Source: Streptomyces sp. TRM68367 (GTDB lineage: Bacteria > Actinomycetota > Actinomycetes > Streptomycetales > Streptomycetaceae). From it: a stretch of DNA of 64,000 nucleotides. Shown here piece after piece: positions 25,606-33,995 of this stretch; within the stretch, counting starts at the first letter, position 1, and every line of letters begins with the position of its first letter. The stretch is taken from positions 124,001 to 188,000 of the forward strand of contig NZ_JACTVI010000004.1 in the NCBI RefSeq assembly GCF_014495685.1, written 5' to 3'. The position numbers were made by a program, and so were the translations under genes. A model generated the notes under the pieces. The model was given only the letters and a program-made list of their open reading frames with translations. It did no database searches and had not been told where the DNA came from.

Positions 25606-26582
25606 GCGCCGCCCTCGTCGCCGTCGCCCTGTCCCTGGTCTCCGCCGTCGCCTACGCGGCCGCCGCCGTCGCCCAGGAGCGGCTGGCCTCCCGCAGCCCC
25701 GGCACGGGCGCACTGCGGCTGCTCGGCAGCGGGGCGTGGTGGTGGTCGGTCGCGCTGAACGCCTCCGCCGCGCTGCTGCACGTCGTGGCCCTCAAGTACG
25801 GCCCGCTCACCGTGGTCCAGCCGCTCGGCGCGCTGACGCTGGTCGCGGCGGTGCCGATGGGGGCGCGGCTCGCCGGGCGGCGGGTGAGCGCGGTCGAGTG
25901 GCGGGGTACGGCGTTCACGCTGCTCGGGCTGGCCGCGATCCTGGTCACCGCGTCCGGGCCGGAGCCCAGCGACGTGCTGAGCGCGCCCGAGGCGCTGGCG
26001 GTCGCGGGCGCGACGACTGCGCTGATCGGCCTGCTGGCGCGGCCGGGCGCACGGCCCGGGCTGCGGCACGCCGGCGCGTCCGGCATCGCTTCCGGGGTCG
26101 CCTCGGCGCTCACCCAGACTGTGACGGTGGCCGTGACGGACCGCTCCGGACCGCTGCTGAGCCTCCAGGTGATCGGAGTGGCGGTGCTGGTGGCGGCGTT
26201 CGCGGCCGGCGGGCTGCTGCTGGCGCAGACCGCCTACCGGGGCGGGCTCGGCGCCCCGCTCGCCGTGGTGACCCTGGCCAACCCGGTGGCCGCCGCGGTG
26301 ATCGGGCTGACGCTGCTCGGCGAACGCCTCCAGGGCGGCCCGGCGGGCGTCCTGCTCGCCCTCGCCGGGGCCGGACTGGCGTCCTGGGGCGTGGTGCTGC
26401 TGAGCCACGCGGCACCCCACCACGGCGACGAGCCCGCCCGGGACGAGGTGCACGACGACCATCCGGTCGCCGCCGTCATGGCCCTGGAGCCCGGAACGGC
26501 GACGCCCGAACCGGCGTTGGTGCCCCGGCAGCCGAAACCGGCACACCGCCGGTCCGAACCGGGACACCTCACGCCCCTCTAG
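25602..26582 (+). CDS. DMT-superfamily (EamA/NIPA-like) transporter
   Basis: A 326-aa integral membrane protein with about nine to ten hydrophobic helices from residue 1 to about 275, then a hydrophilic His/Asp/Pro-rich tail of about 50 residues. The pattern of small residues and the pseudo-twofold repeat (ALKYGPLTVVQPLGALTLVAAVPMGARLAG early, and AVVTLANPVAAAVIGLTLLGERLQGG late) is that of drug/metabolite transporters. The substrate is unknown. The ATG overlaps the stop of the PAP2 relic, so it was translated as its partner and probably shares the TetR-controlled promoter. Confidence 0.85.
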   Translation: MSAALVAVALSLVSAVAYAAAAVAQERLASRSPGTGALRLLGSGAWWWSVALNASAALLHVVALKYGPLTVVQPLGALTLVAAVPMGARLAGRRVSAVEWRGTAFTLLGLAAILVTASGPEPSDVLSAPEALAVAGATTALIGLLARPGARPGLRHAGASGIASGVASALTQTVTVAVTDRSGPLLSLQVIGVAVLVAAFAAGGLLLAQTAYRGGLGAPLAVVTLANPVAAAVIGLTLLGERLQGGPAGVLLALAGAGLASWGVVLLSHAAPHHGDEPARDEVHDDHPVAAVMALEPGTATPEPALVPRQPKPAHRRSEPGHLTPL

Positions 26583-26611
26583 TACCGCAGCAGACACTGA
26601 TCCCCCGGTGA

Positions 26612-28666
26612 TCACTCGGTGATGATCGCCGGATCGCTCACCCCGGGCCGCCCGTTCTCCACGTGCCCCGCGAAGCGCCGCAGGAACGCCGGGTCGGCCT
26701 CGGCGGTGACGGTCAGGTCGTACCAGCGCCGGCTCACCGTGAGGTCGACGGTGTGCTTGACGGTGGCACCGGCGCGCACGGTGACGGTCGTGGCCCGGCC
26801 GCCGTACCCGTTCGCGATCTGCAGCCGTGCCGTGCCGGAGCCCTGGTGGGTGAAGGTCAGCTCGACGTCGTCGCCGGTGTGCCGGGCGGTGACCTCGGGA
26901 CCGGCGGCCTTGTTCGCGCCCTTGAAGACGCGCAGGAAGCCGTTCGGGCCGTGCACGGTCAGGTCGTACGTGCCCTGGGAGTACGCCGGATTCCAGGTGT
27001 CGGAGACGGTCTTGCCGGCCTCGGTGGTGTAGCTCCAGGGGCCGTCGGTGCGGTTGCCGGAGGTCCCCAGGAAGGCGGCGCCCGCGTGTGCGCCGGAGGC
27101 GAACGTGAGCGTGAGCTTCCCGGCCGCCGCGTCGATGGAACCGTCCACGTACGGGGCGTACTTGAGCGGGCGGGCGGGCCGCAGGCCGCGCTCCTGCCTC
27201 GGCAGGACGCCGTGGGCGGGCGGGGTCGGCACGTAGTCGGGGTGGCGCTCGCGGTCCGGGGGCTCGTAGCCGTCGGTGTCCGGCAGCGCGACCGGCCGGG
27301 TGTCCGTGCGGGAGAAGTCGAACGCGGCGGTCAGGTCGCCGCAGATCGCGCGCCGCCAGGGCGAGATGTTCGGCTCCTGCACGCCGAAACGGCGCTCCAT
27401 GAACCGGAGGATCGAGGTGTGGTCGAGCGTCTCGGAGCAGACGTGGCCGCCCTTGCTCCACGGCGAGACGACGAGCATCGGCACGCGCTGGCCGAGCCCG
27501 TAGGGGCCGGCGACGTCCTTGCCGTCGCCCTTGAACAGGTCCGGGCCGACGTCGACCGTGGACTTGCCCTGCGCGCCGGAAGCGGGCGGGAGCGGCGGGA
27601 TCAGGTGGTCGAAGAAGCCGTCGTTCTCGTCGTAGGTGATGAACAGCGCCGTCTTCGCCCACACCTCGGGGTTGGCGGTGAGCGCGTCGAGGACCTGGGC
27701 GATGTACCAGGCGCCGTAGTTCGCGGGCCAGTTGGGGTGCTCGGTGAAGGCCTCGGGGGCGACGATCCAGGAGATCTGCGGCAGCCTGCCGCTCTTCACG
27801 TCGGCCCTGAGCTGGTCGAAGTAGCCCTCGCCCTTGGTGTGGTCGGTGCCGGTGCGGGCCTTGTCGTAGAGCGGGTCGCCGGGCTCGGCGTTCCGGTACT
27901 GGTTGAAGTAGAGCAGCGAGTTGTCGCCGTAGTTGCCGCGGTAGGCGTCCTCGATCCAGCCCCAACTGCCCTTGGCGTCCAGGCCGTCGCCGATGTCCTG
28001 GTAGAGCTTCCAGGAGATCCCTGCCTTCTCCAGGCGCTCCGGGTACGTCGTCCAGCCGTAGCCCTTCTCGTCGTTGCCGAGGACCGGGCCGCCGCCGGTG
28101 CCGTCGTTGCCGGTGTAGCCCGACCACATGTAGTAGCGGTTCGGGTCGGTGGAGCCGATGAACGAGCAGTGGTAGGCGTCGCAGACGGTGAAGGCGTCGG
28201 CGAGCGCGTAGTGGAACGGGATGTCCTCGCGGTTCAGGTACGCCATGGTCGTGGAGCCCTTGGCCGGGACCCACTTGTCGTACTTGCCGCCGTTCACGGC
28301 GTCGTGTCCGTCGTTCCAGCCGTGCGGGAGGTCCTGGATGAAGGCCATGCCCAGGTCGTCGGCGTCGGGGTGGAAGGGCAGGACGTCCCTGCCGCCGCCG
28401 TCCGCCTGGTGCCAGACCGACCTGCCGTTCGCCAGGGTGACCGGATGCGGGTCGCCGAAGCCGCGGACGCCGCGCAGCGAGCCGAAGTAATGGTCGAAGG
28501 AACGGTTCTCCTGCATGAGGACGACGATGTGCTCGACATCCTCGATCGACCCCGTGCGGTGGTTGGCCGGGAGGGCGGCGGCACGCTGGATGCTGGCCGA
28601 CAGCGCGGTGAACGCCGTGGTGGCACCCGCGAGCTGGAGAAAGCGGCGCCGGTTGGCTTCGGGCAT
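26612..28666 (-). CDS. Secreted phospholipase C / phosphoesterase (Tat substrate)
   Basis: A 684-aa phosphocholine-specific phospholipase C-type phosphoesterase. The N-terminus has a Tat signal, NRRRFLQLAG, followed by a hydrophobic stretch and an Ala-rich cleavage region. The catalytic domain starts with HIVVLMQENRSFDHYFGSLRGVRGFGD, the family signature with the catalytic Asn/Thr-region metal ligands, and includes SWIVAPEAFTEHP and FITYDENDGFFDHL. Two C-terminal beta-sandwich (DUF756) repeats follow. It would be exported folded and act on phospholipids, freeing phosphate or choline. ATG 28666 is chosen because the signal peptide begins there. Confidence 0.93.
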   Translation of the reverse strand: MPEANRRRFLQLAGATTAFTALSASIQRAAALPANHRTGSIEDVEHIVVLMQENRSFDHYFGSLRGVRGFGDPHPVTLANGRSVWHQADGGGRDVLPFHPDADDLGMAFIQDLPHGWNDGHDAVNGGKYDKWVPAKGSTTMAYLNREDIPFHYALADAFTVCDAYHCSFIGSTDPNRYYMWSGYTGNDGTGGGPVLGNDEKGYGWTTYPERLEKAGISWKLYQDIGDGLDAKGSWGWIEDAYRGNYGDNSLLYFNQYRNAEPGDPLYDKARTGTDHTKGEGYFDQLRADVKSGRLPQISWIVAPEAFTEHPNWPANYGAWYIAQVLDALTANPEVWAKTALFITYDENDGFFDHLIPPLPPASGAQGKSTVDVGPDLFKGDGKDVAGPYGLGQRVPMLVVSPWSKGGHVCSETLDHTSILRFMERRFGVQEPNISPWRRAICGDLTAAFDFSRTDTRPVALPDTDGYEPPDRERHPDYVPTPPAHGVLPRQERGLRPARPLKYAPYVDGSIDAAAGKLTLTFASGAHAGAAFLGTSGNRTDGPWSYTTEAGKTVSDTWNPAYSQGTYDLTVHGPNGFLRVFKGANKAAGPEVTARHTGDDVELTFTHQGSGTARLQIANGYGGRATTVTVRAGATVKHTVDLTVSRRWYDLTVTAEADPAFLRRFAGHVENGRPGVSDPAIITE

Positions 28667-28832
28667 GAGTGAGGGACCTCTATCCTGCGCACGAATGGCC
28701 GGAACGTGACGAAGGTGCGCGGAGCGAGTGTTCCAAGGGCACCAAACGTCAGGGAAGGGTCTGATGGCGCGCATGTGAAAGTCGTCGGTACGTGAGGTGT
28801 GCCGGGGCGGCCACCAGGGGATGGTCGCGATC

Positions 28833-30116
28833 ATGACAGACACGCACAGGGCCACCGCACCGACGAAACGGCCCGTACGCCAGCTCCTCGCCGCCTCCGT
28901 GGGCAATGCCGTGGAGTGGTACGACTGGTACGCCTACACGTTTCTGGCCACCTACATCGCCGCCGAGGTCTTCCCCAAGGGCGCGGGCAACTCCCTGGTG
29001 CCGCTGCTGTCGACCTTCGCGGTGTTCGCGGTGGGCTTCTTCATGCGTCCCGTCGGCGGCCTGCTCATGGGCGCGATAGCCGACCGGCACGGGCGGCGCA
29101 CCGCGCTGACGGTGACCATCCTGCTGATGGGCGGCAGCAGCCTGCTGGTCGGGATGACGCCGACGTACGCGGCGGCCGGCGTGCTGGCGCCGGTGGTCCT
29201 GGTCCTCGCGCGGCTGCTGCAAGGGCTGTCCGTGGGAGGCGAGTTCGCGGCCTCGACGACCTTCCTGGTGGAGTCGGCCGGGCCGGGGCGGCGCGGGCTG
29301 TTCTCCAGCTTCCAGTACGTGTCGACGACCGCCGGGCAGCTCGTCGCGTCCGGCATCGCGACGCTGCTCGTCGACACGCTCTCCGAACGGTCGATGAACG
29401 GCTGGGGCTGGCGTGTCCCGTTCGTCCTCGGGGCGCTGCTCAGCCTGGTCGGCTTCTGGATCCGGCAGGGCGCCCAGGAGACCCGCAGCGCCGAGCAGCA
29501 ACGGTCCCCGCGCCCCGGCCTGCTGGAGGCGCTGCGCCGCCATCCGCGCGAGTCCCTGCTGATCGGCGGCATCACCGTGGGCGGCACCATCGCCTACTAC
29601 ACCTGGACGTCCTACCTGCCGACGTACGCCGAACTCAACGCGGGCATCGACAAGTCGGACGCCCTGCTCGCCGGCACGATCTCACTGGCCTTCTTCGGCC
29701 TGCTCCAGCCGCTCGGCGGCCTCCTCTCCGACCGGTACGGCCGCCGGCCCCTGCTCCTCTTCTTCGGCCTGGGCTTCGCCCTGCTGACCGTGCCCCTGCT
29801 GCACGCCCTGCGCGACTCCTTCGCCGTGCTGCTGCTCGTGCAGTGCGCGGGCATGGTCCTGCTGACCGGGTTCACCTCGATCAGCGCGGCCGTGAACGCC
29901 GAGATCTTCCCGCCCCGGGTGCGCGCGGCCGGGATCGGCTTCCCCTACTCGCTGACGGTGGCACTCTTCGGCGGCACGGCCCCCTACATCGGCACCCTGT
30001 TCAAGGACCTCGGGCACGCCGGGCTCTTCCCGTGGTACGTCGCCGTGCTGTGCCTGCTGTCCTCGCTGGTGTACCTGCGGCTTCCGGAGACGGCCCACCG
30101 GGAGTTGCGCCGCTGA
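28833..30116 (+). CDS. MFS transporter of the metabolite:H+ symporter (MHS) family
   Basis: A 427-aa protein with 12 predicted helices. It shows MHS marks: SVGNAVEWYDWYAYTFLA in the first helix, FMRPVGGLLMGAIADRHGRR between helices 2 and 3, LLQGLSVGGEFAASTTFLVE, and GGLLSDRYGRRPLL in the second half. MHS members carry carboxylates, betaines or aromatic acids. The gene lies in the same direction upstream of the vanillate-demethylase genes, so an aromatic acid such as vanillate is a reasonable substrate (inference). ATG 28833 is preferred for AGGGGATGG upstream; ATG 28821 is an alternative. Confidence 0.88.
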   Translation: MTDTHRATAPTKRPVRQLLAASVGNAVEWYDWYAYTFLATYIAAEVFPKGAGNSLVPLLSTFAVFAVGFFMRPVGGLLMGAIADRHGRRTALTVTILLMGGSSLLVGMTPTYAAAGVLAPVVLVLARLLQGLSVGGEFAASTTFLVESAGPGRRGLFSSFQYVSTTAGQLVASGIATLLVDTLSERSMNGWGWRVPFVLGALLSLVGFWIRQGAQETRSAEQQRSPRPGLLEALRRHPRESLLIGGITVGGTIAYYTWTSYLPTYAELNAGIDKSDALLAGTISLAFFGLLQPLGGLLSDRYGRRPLLLFFGLGFALLTVPLLHALRDSFAVLLLVQCAGMVLLTGFTSISAAVNAEIFPPRVRAAGIGFPYSLTVALFGGTAPYIGTLFKDLGHAGLFPWYVAVLCLLSSLVYLRLPETAHRELRR

Positions 30117-30209
30117 CGCCGGGCGGCCTGTATCGGCGGGTTCCACCGCCGCCTGCCCTCCGGCAAACCATCGCTTCTTGGCTTCACATGGCCCTGACCA
30201 GCGTTTTTT

Positions 30210-30221
30210 GGAACGTCTTCC
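30210..30221. promoter_or_regulatory. Possible operator in the vanA leader
   Basis: GGAA-CGTC-TTCC is an inverted repeat just after a T6 run (30204-30209), about 105 bp before vanA. The T-rich patch is unusual for this DNA and could mark the vanA promoter. Only symmetry and place support it. Confidence 0.25.
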
Positions 30222-30325
30222 GCCTGACAGAAGCCCCCTTGCCGAGCCACCGCAACCATCACGACCCTGATTCCAACCACGGCTCGCGGGGCGAAGGTGC
30301 CCCGCGCTTCAGGGACGGGAACCCC

Positions 30326-31396
30326 ATGCCTCACATGACCGCATTCGCCAGGAACCAGTGGTACGTCGCCGCCTACAGCCAGGAAGTCGGACGCGAGTTG
30401 CTGGGGCGGACCATCCTCGGTGAGCCGCTCGTGCTGTACCGGACCGAGCAGGAGGGGACGCCGGTCGTCCTCAACGACCGGTGTGTGCACCGGCGTTACC
30501 CGCTGTCCGAGGCCCCGACCCGGCTCGACGGGGACCGGATCGTGTGCGGTTACCACGGGTTCACCTACGACACGACCGGGACGTGTGTGTACGTGCCGGG
30601 GCAGAAACGCGTCCCGCGCACCGCGCGCGTCGCGTCGTATCCCGTCGTCGAGCAGGACTCCCTGATCTGGGTGTGGATCGGCGACCCGGACCTCGCCGAC
30701 CCGCAGACCATCCCGCGGGCCAGTCACCTCGACTCCCCCGGCTGGACCACCGTACGCGGCATGGAGCCCATCGACTGCGACTACGGCCTGCTCGTCGACA
30801 ACCTCCTCGACCTGTCTCACGAGACGTATCTGCACGGCGGCTACATCGGCACCCCCGAGGTCGCCGAGACGCCGATCACGACGGAGGTCGACGAGGGCGC
30901 CGGGATCGTACGGGTGAGCCGGCACATGGACGACGCGGAGTGCCCGCCGTTCTACGCCAAGTCGACCGGTATCAGCGGCCGGATCATGCGCTGGCAGGAC
31001 ATCGAGTACCACGCCCCCTGCCTGTACCTGCTGCACAGCCGCGTCGCCCCCGTGGGCGTGGTGCCGGAGGCGGACGGCAGCGACCCGGGCGGCTTCCACA
31101 CCGAGATCACGTACTGCATCACGCCGTTGGGCGACGGCAAGGTGTACGACTTCTGGGCGGTCTCGCGGGACTGGGCCACGGACGACGCCGAGGTCACCGA
31201 GTTCCTGCGGGGCAACAACCACACGGTCGTCATGCAGGACGTCACCGCGCTCAACCTGCTGCAGAAGACGCTCGGCACCGAGCGCACCGGCTACCAGGAG
31301 CTGAGCATCAACATCGACACCGGCGGCCTGGCCGCCCGCCGCATCCTCGCCCGGCTCGTCGAGGAGGGCGAGAAGCCCATGGAGAAGGTGCAGTGA
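30326..31396 (+). CDS. vanA: Vanillate O-demethylase oxygenase subunit (Rieske non-heme iron oxygenase)
   Basis: A 356-aa oxygenase. The Rieske [2Fe-2S] ligands are Cys53-x-His55 (DRCVHRRYP) and Cys74-x2-His77 (CGYHGF). Mononuclear iron ligands lie in DNLLDLSHETYLH (His165, His170). This compact, alpha-subunit-only form is that of VanA and related O-demethylases, which turn vanillate into protocatechuate and formaldehyde. Its overlap with a small gene and a matching reductase supports the call. Other aromatic-acid demethylation substrates are possible. The frame is open far upstream, but resemblance starts at NQWYVAAY. Confidence 0.88.
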   Translation: MPHMTAFARNQWYVAAYSQEVGRELLGRTILGEPLVLYRTEQEGTPVVLNDRCVHRRYPLSEAPTRLDGDRIVCGYHGFTYDTTGTCVYVPGQKRVPRTARVASYPVVEQDSLIWVWIGDPDLADPQTIPRASHLDSPGWTTVRGMEPIDCDYGLLVDNLLDLSHETYLHGGYIGTPEVAETPITTEVDEGAGIVRVSRHMDDAECPPFYAKSTGISGRIMRWQDIEYHAPCLYLLHSRVAPVGVVPEADGSDPGGFHTEITYCITPLGDGKVYDFWAVSRDWATDDAEVTEFLRGNNHTVVMQDVTALNLLQKTLGTERTGYQELSINIDTGGLAARRILARLVEEGEKPMEKVQ

Positions 31397-31587
31397 CCAG
31401 GCTCATTTCTGACGGGCCGCGCGAGATCTACCGTATCGACTGGCTGCCGGGCACCGACATCCTGCACGGCACCTGTCACTGCGGCCGCCAGCACACCGCC
31501 CAGGATCCGGTCGAGATGTGGGAGTGGATGCTCGCCCATCCGCAGGGGCACGAGCCGCGACCCGAGCCGCGAGGAAACAGCTCATGA
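31393..31587 (+). CDS. Small conserved-type protein with CHCGxxH motif between vanA and vanB
   Basis: A 64-aa protein starting at a GTG that overlaps the vanA stop (GTGA) and ending in an ATGA overlap with vanB, so it is translated as part of the same unit. The sequence has TRLISDGPREIYRIDWLPGTD, then CHCGRQH (28-34), then an acidic/aromatic EMWEWMLAHP. The Cys/His cluster could bind zinc or iron, perhaps to help cofactor assembly or electron transfer, but this is inference. No known family was recognised. Coupling on both sides and codon usage like its neighbours argue that it is real. Confidence 0.75.
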   Translation: MTRLISDGPREIYRIDWLPGTDILHGTCHCGRQHTAQDPVEMWEWMLAHPQGHEPRPEPRGNSS

Positions 31588-32522
31588 GTCTGTACGAAGC
31601 CGAACTCGTCGTCGACCGTGCGCAGTCGGCGGCCGACGGCGTCCGCGCCCTCACCCTGCGCCACCCATTGGGCGAGGAGCTTCCCGCCTGGGAGCCGGGC
31701 GCCCACATCGACGTCGTCCTCGGCCCGGACCTGGAGCGGCAGTACTCGCTGTGCGGCGATCCGGCGGACCGCTCCGCCTGGCGGATCGCGGTGCTGCGGG
31801 AGCCGGACGGGCGGGGCGGCTCCGCCCATGTGCACGACCATCTGGGCGAGGGCGACAAGGTGCGGGTACGCGGCCCCCGCAACCACTTCCGTCTGGAGCC
31901 CGCCCCCCGCTACCGGTTCGTCGCGGGCGGCATCGGCATCACGCCGGTCCTGCCCATGCTCGCCGCGGCCGAGGCGGCGGGCGCCGAGTGGACCCTGCTG
32001 TACGGCGGACGCACCCGCACCTCGATGGCGTTCACCGAGGAACTGGGCCGCTACGGGGACCGGGTGACGATCGCGCCCCAGGACGAGCGGGGGCTGCTGG
32101 ACCTGGCCTCCGTGCTGGACAGGCCGCCCGACGGCACGCTCGTCTACTGCTGCGGGCCCGGACCGCTGCTGGACGCGGTCGAGGAGCGGTGCCCGGCCGG
32201 GATTCTGCACGTGGAGCGGTTCCAGCCGAAGGAGCGGCAACAGACCGGCGACGACACGGAGTTCGAGGTCGAGCTCGCGCAGAGCGGCAAAACGCTCACC
32301 GTTCCGGCGGACGTCTCCGTGCTGGACGCCGTACGCGGCGCCGGCGTCGAGGTGCTGTACTCCTGCACCGAGGGCACCTGCGGCACCTGTGAGACCGACG
32401 TCCTCGAAGGCGAGCCGGACCACCGGGACTCGGTGCTCACCGACGAGGAGCGCGCGGCCGGCGAGACCATGCTCATCTGTGTGTCGCGCTGCCGGGGGAA
32501 GCGGCTCGTCCTGGATCTGTGA
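31584..32522 (+). CDS. vanB: Vanillate demethylase reductase subunit (phthalate-dioxygenase-reductase type)
   Basis: A 312-aa reductase. The order is a flavin-binding barrel (RQYSLCGDP, with the R-x-Y-S flavin motif), an NAD-binding domain (FVAGGIGITPVLPML and YCCGPGPLLDAV) and a C-terminal plant-type [2Fe-2S] domain with YSCTEGTCGTCETDV and the last cysteine in MLICVSRC. This is the class IA order of VanB. It passes electrons from NADH to the VanA Rieske cluster. The ATG overlaps the small CHCG protein gene. Confidence 0.92.
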   Translation: MSLYEAELVVDRAQSAADGVRALTLRHPLGEELPAWEPGAHIDVVLGPDLERQYSLCGDPADRSAWRIAVLREPDGRGGSAHVHDHLGEGDKVRVRGPRNHFRLEPAPRYRFVAGGIGITPVLPMLAAAEAAGAEWTLLYGGRTRTSMAFTEELGRYGDRVTIAPQDERGLLDLASVLDRPPDGTLVYCCGPGPLLDAVEERCPAGILHVERFQPKERQQTGDDTEFEVELAQSGKTLTVPADVSVLDAVRGAGVEVLYSCTEGTCGTCETDVLEGEPDHRDSVLTDEERAAGETMLICVSRCRGKRLVLDL

Positions 32523-32835
32523 CCAGGGCGCTGATCCTCACGTCCGCCTCGATCCGCGCCACGGTCGCCAGCAGGTGCGGCAGCAGATCGCGGCGGACCG
32601 CCTCCACGGAGTGCCGGCCGGCGTGCACCGCGATGTTCACCCCGGCCACCACCGCGCCGTCCCGGTCCCGCACCGGGGCGGCGACCGACCTGAGCCCCTC
32701 CTCCAGCTCCTGGTCGACCAGGGCGTGGCCCTGCCGGCGCACCCGGCGCAGTTCGGCCCGCAGGGCGCGGGCCGTGACGATCGTGCGCCCGGTCATCGGG
32801 CGCAGCTCGGTGCGGGCGAGCCGGGCGTCCAGCTG
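32473..32835 (-). pseudogene. IclR-family regulator, C-terminal relic
   Basis: The minus strand encodes ALRAELRRVRRQGHALVDQELEEGLRSVAAPVRDRDGAVVAGVNIAV and ending RRDLLPHLLATVARIEADVRIS. This is the effector-binding domain of PcaR/PcaU-like IclR proteins. The N-terminal winged helix is absent: upstream of about 32835 the sequence changes to other relics. The frame runs about 50 bp into the 3' end of vanB before stopping. Its place suggests it once regulated the van operon. Confidence 0.8.
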
Positions 32836-32964
32836 ATGCGTCGTCGTCTGCTCGTCGGCCTCACGGCCGCGTCCGTCCGCGGGGTCAGGGTGGCGGGACC
32901 TCCCGGCGGAAGGCGACACCGGTCGGGTCGGGCGTCGAGGCGAGATAGCCGGGGCCGACCGCCC

Positions 32965-33090
32965 AAGGTCGCCGTCTCGAAGCTGGTCAACAGCCTCAAG
33001 AGCGTCTCCGCTCGCCGGATACGGCTGGGGGCACCTCCCGGCCGAAGGCTGGGGGAGAGTTCACCGGCCGGATCAACCGCGCCATCATGC
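32965..33090 (+). pseudogene. TnpA (IS200/IS605 Y1 transposase) relic with inserted repeat
   Basis: The plus strand reads KVAVSKLVNSLKSVSARRIR, a typical TnpA segment, then a palindromic repeat, and after a frame change EFTGRINRAIM, the next part of the same transposase. About 60 bp of coding sequence remain on one side and 35 on the other. The catalytic tyrosine and HUH motif are not in the remaining piece. Confidence 0.65.
33025..33056. repeat. Streptomyces-type palindromic repeat, copy 2, inside the tnpA relic
   Basis: TGGGGGCACCTCCCG, nine bases, then CTGGGGGAG. The layout matches copy 1 at 22529-22566. It splits the TnpA reading between RRIR and EFTGR, so the repeat landed in the transposase after or during its decay. 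Confidence 0.65.
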
Positions 33091-33330
33091 CTGTTCGTCA
33101 CCCATGACATCGATGAGGCCGTGTACCTCGGGGAGCGGGTGATCGTCCTGTCGGCCTCCCCCACGGTCGTGAAGGAACAGCTGAAGGTCGACCTCCTGGC
33201 CGAACGGGACCAGCTGCACACCCGCGTGGCCCCGCGCTTCGCCGAGCTGCGGACGCATGTGTACGAGCAGATCCAGGCGGCGAAGCGCGGAACGCCGACT
33301 GACAAGGTGAACATGCCCCCGCCGGACTAA
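33091..33330 (+). pseudogene. SsuB/TauB-type ABC transporter ATPase, C-terminal relic
   Basis: Reads LFVTHDIDEAVYLGERVIVLSASPTVVKEQLKVDLLAERDQ through FAELRTHVYEQIQAAKRG and a stop. VTHDIDEAVYL is the H-loop with the switch histidine of nitrate/sulfonate/taurine importer ATPases. The Walker A, signature and Walker B regions are missing. It follows directly on the tnpA relic, which suggests an IS-linked deletion removed the rest of the operon. Confidence 0.8.
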
Positions 33331-33995
33331 GAAGCCCACAGCCCCCGTACGTGCCCGAGGTGACGGGTCATCACCTCGTGGACCTGTTCCGGGTCGCGGG
33401 CCAGTAGGGCGTCGAGGAGTTCCAGGTGCTCCTTGGCCGAGGCCTCCAGGCGACCCGACTCGGCCAAGGTCGCCAGGCCGTACAGGCGGGAGCGGCGGCG
33501 TAGGTCTCGTACGACCTCGACCAGGTGGTCGTTGCCCGCGAGGGTCAGCAGGCCCAGGTGGAAGCGCAGGTCTGCCTCGATGTAGGCGATGAGGTCGCCG
33601 GTCGCGGCGGCCGTGACGATGTCCTGGGCGACCGGGCGCAGGGCCTCCAGGGCTGCGGGGTCGGCGGTGGTGGTGAGGGCGGTGGTGGTGGGGATCTCGA
33701 TCAGGGAGCGGATGTGGGTGTACTCGTCCAGCTGTTTCTCGGAGACGGCGGTGACCCGGAAGCCCTTGTTGGGGACGGTGTCGACCAGGCCCTCCTTGGC
33801 AAGGTCGAGCATGGCCTCGCGGACCGGGGTGGCGGAGACGCCGAAGCGGGCGGCGAGGGCGGGGGCCGAGTAGATCTCGCCGGGGCGGAGTTCGCCGGCG
33901 ATCAGCGCGGCCCGCAGCGCGTCCGCGACCCGCTCGCGGTGGCTGGGCTTTCGGGCGCCCAGCACGGGGAGGTCGGGGGTGTGGCCGGGACTCAC
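33327..33995 (-). CDS. GntR/FadR-subfamily regulator of the hydroxyproline operon
   Basis: A 222-aa regulator with an N-terminal GntR winged helix (RERVADALRAALIAGELRPGEIYSAPALAARFGVSATPVREAMLDLAKEGLV) and a C-terminal FCD domain. The FCD metal/ligand residues are in LIAYIEADLRFHLGLLTLAGNDHLVE. The GTG at 33995 overlaps the stop of the epimerase gene (GTGA), making it the last gene of the operon it probably controls. Two adjacent palindromes at the operon start are candidate binding sites. The longer open frame to 34061 lies inside the epimerase gene. Confidence 0.9.
   Translation of the reverse strand: MSPGHTPDLPVLGARKPSHRERVADALRAALIAGELRPGEIYSAPALAARFGVSATPVREAMLDLAKEGLVDTVPNKGFRVTAVSEKQLDEYTHIRSLIEIPTTTALTTTADPAALEALRPVAQDIVTAAATGDLIAYIEADLRFHLGLLTLAGNDHLVEVVRDLRRRSRLYGLATLAESGRLEASAKEHLELLDALLARDPEQVHEVMTRHLGHVRGLWAS

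Noticed and set aside
28799..30325. The long upstream extension of the vanA reading frame
   Set aside because: It overlaps the MFS transporter gene in a different frame and shows no Rieske-oxygenase similarity before NQWYVAAY.
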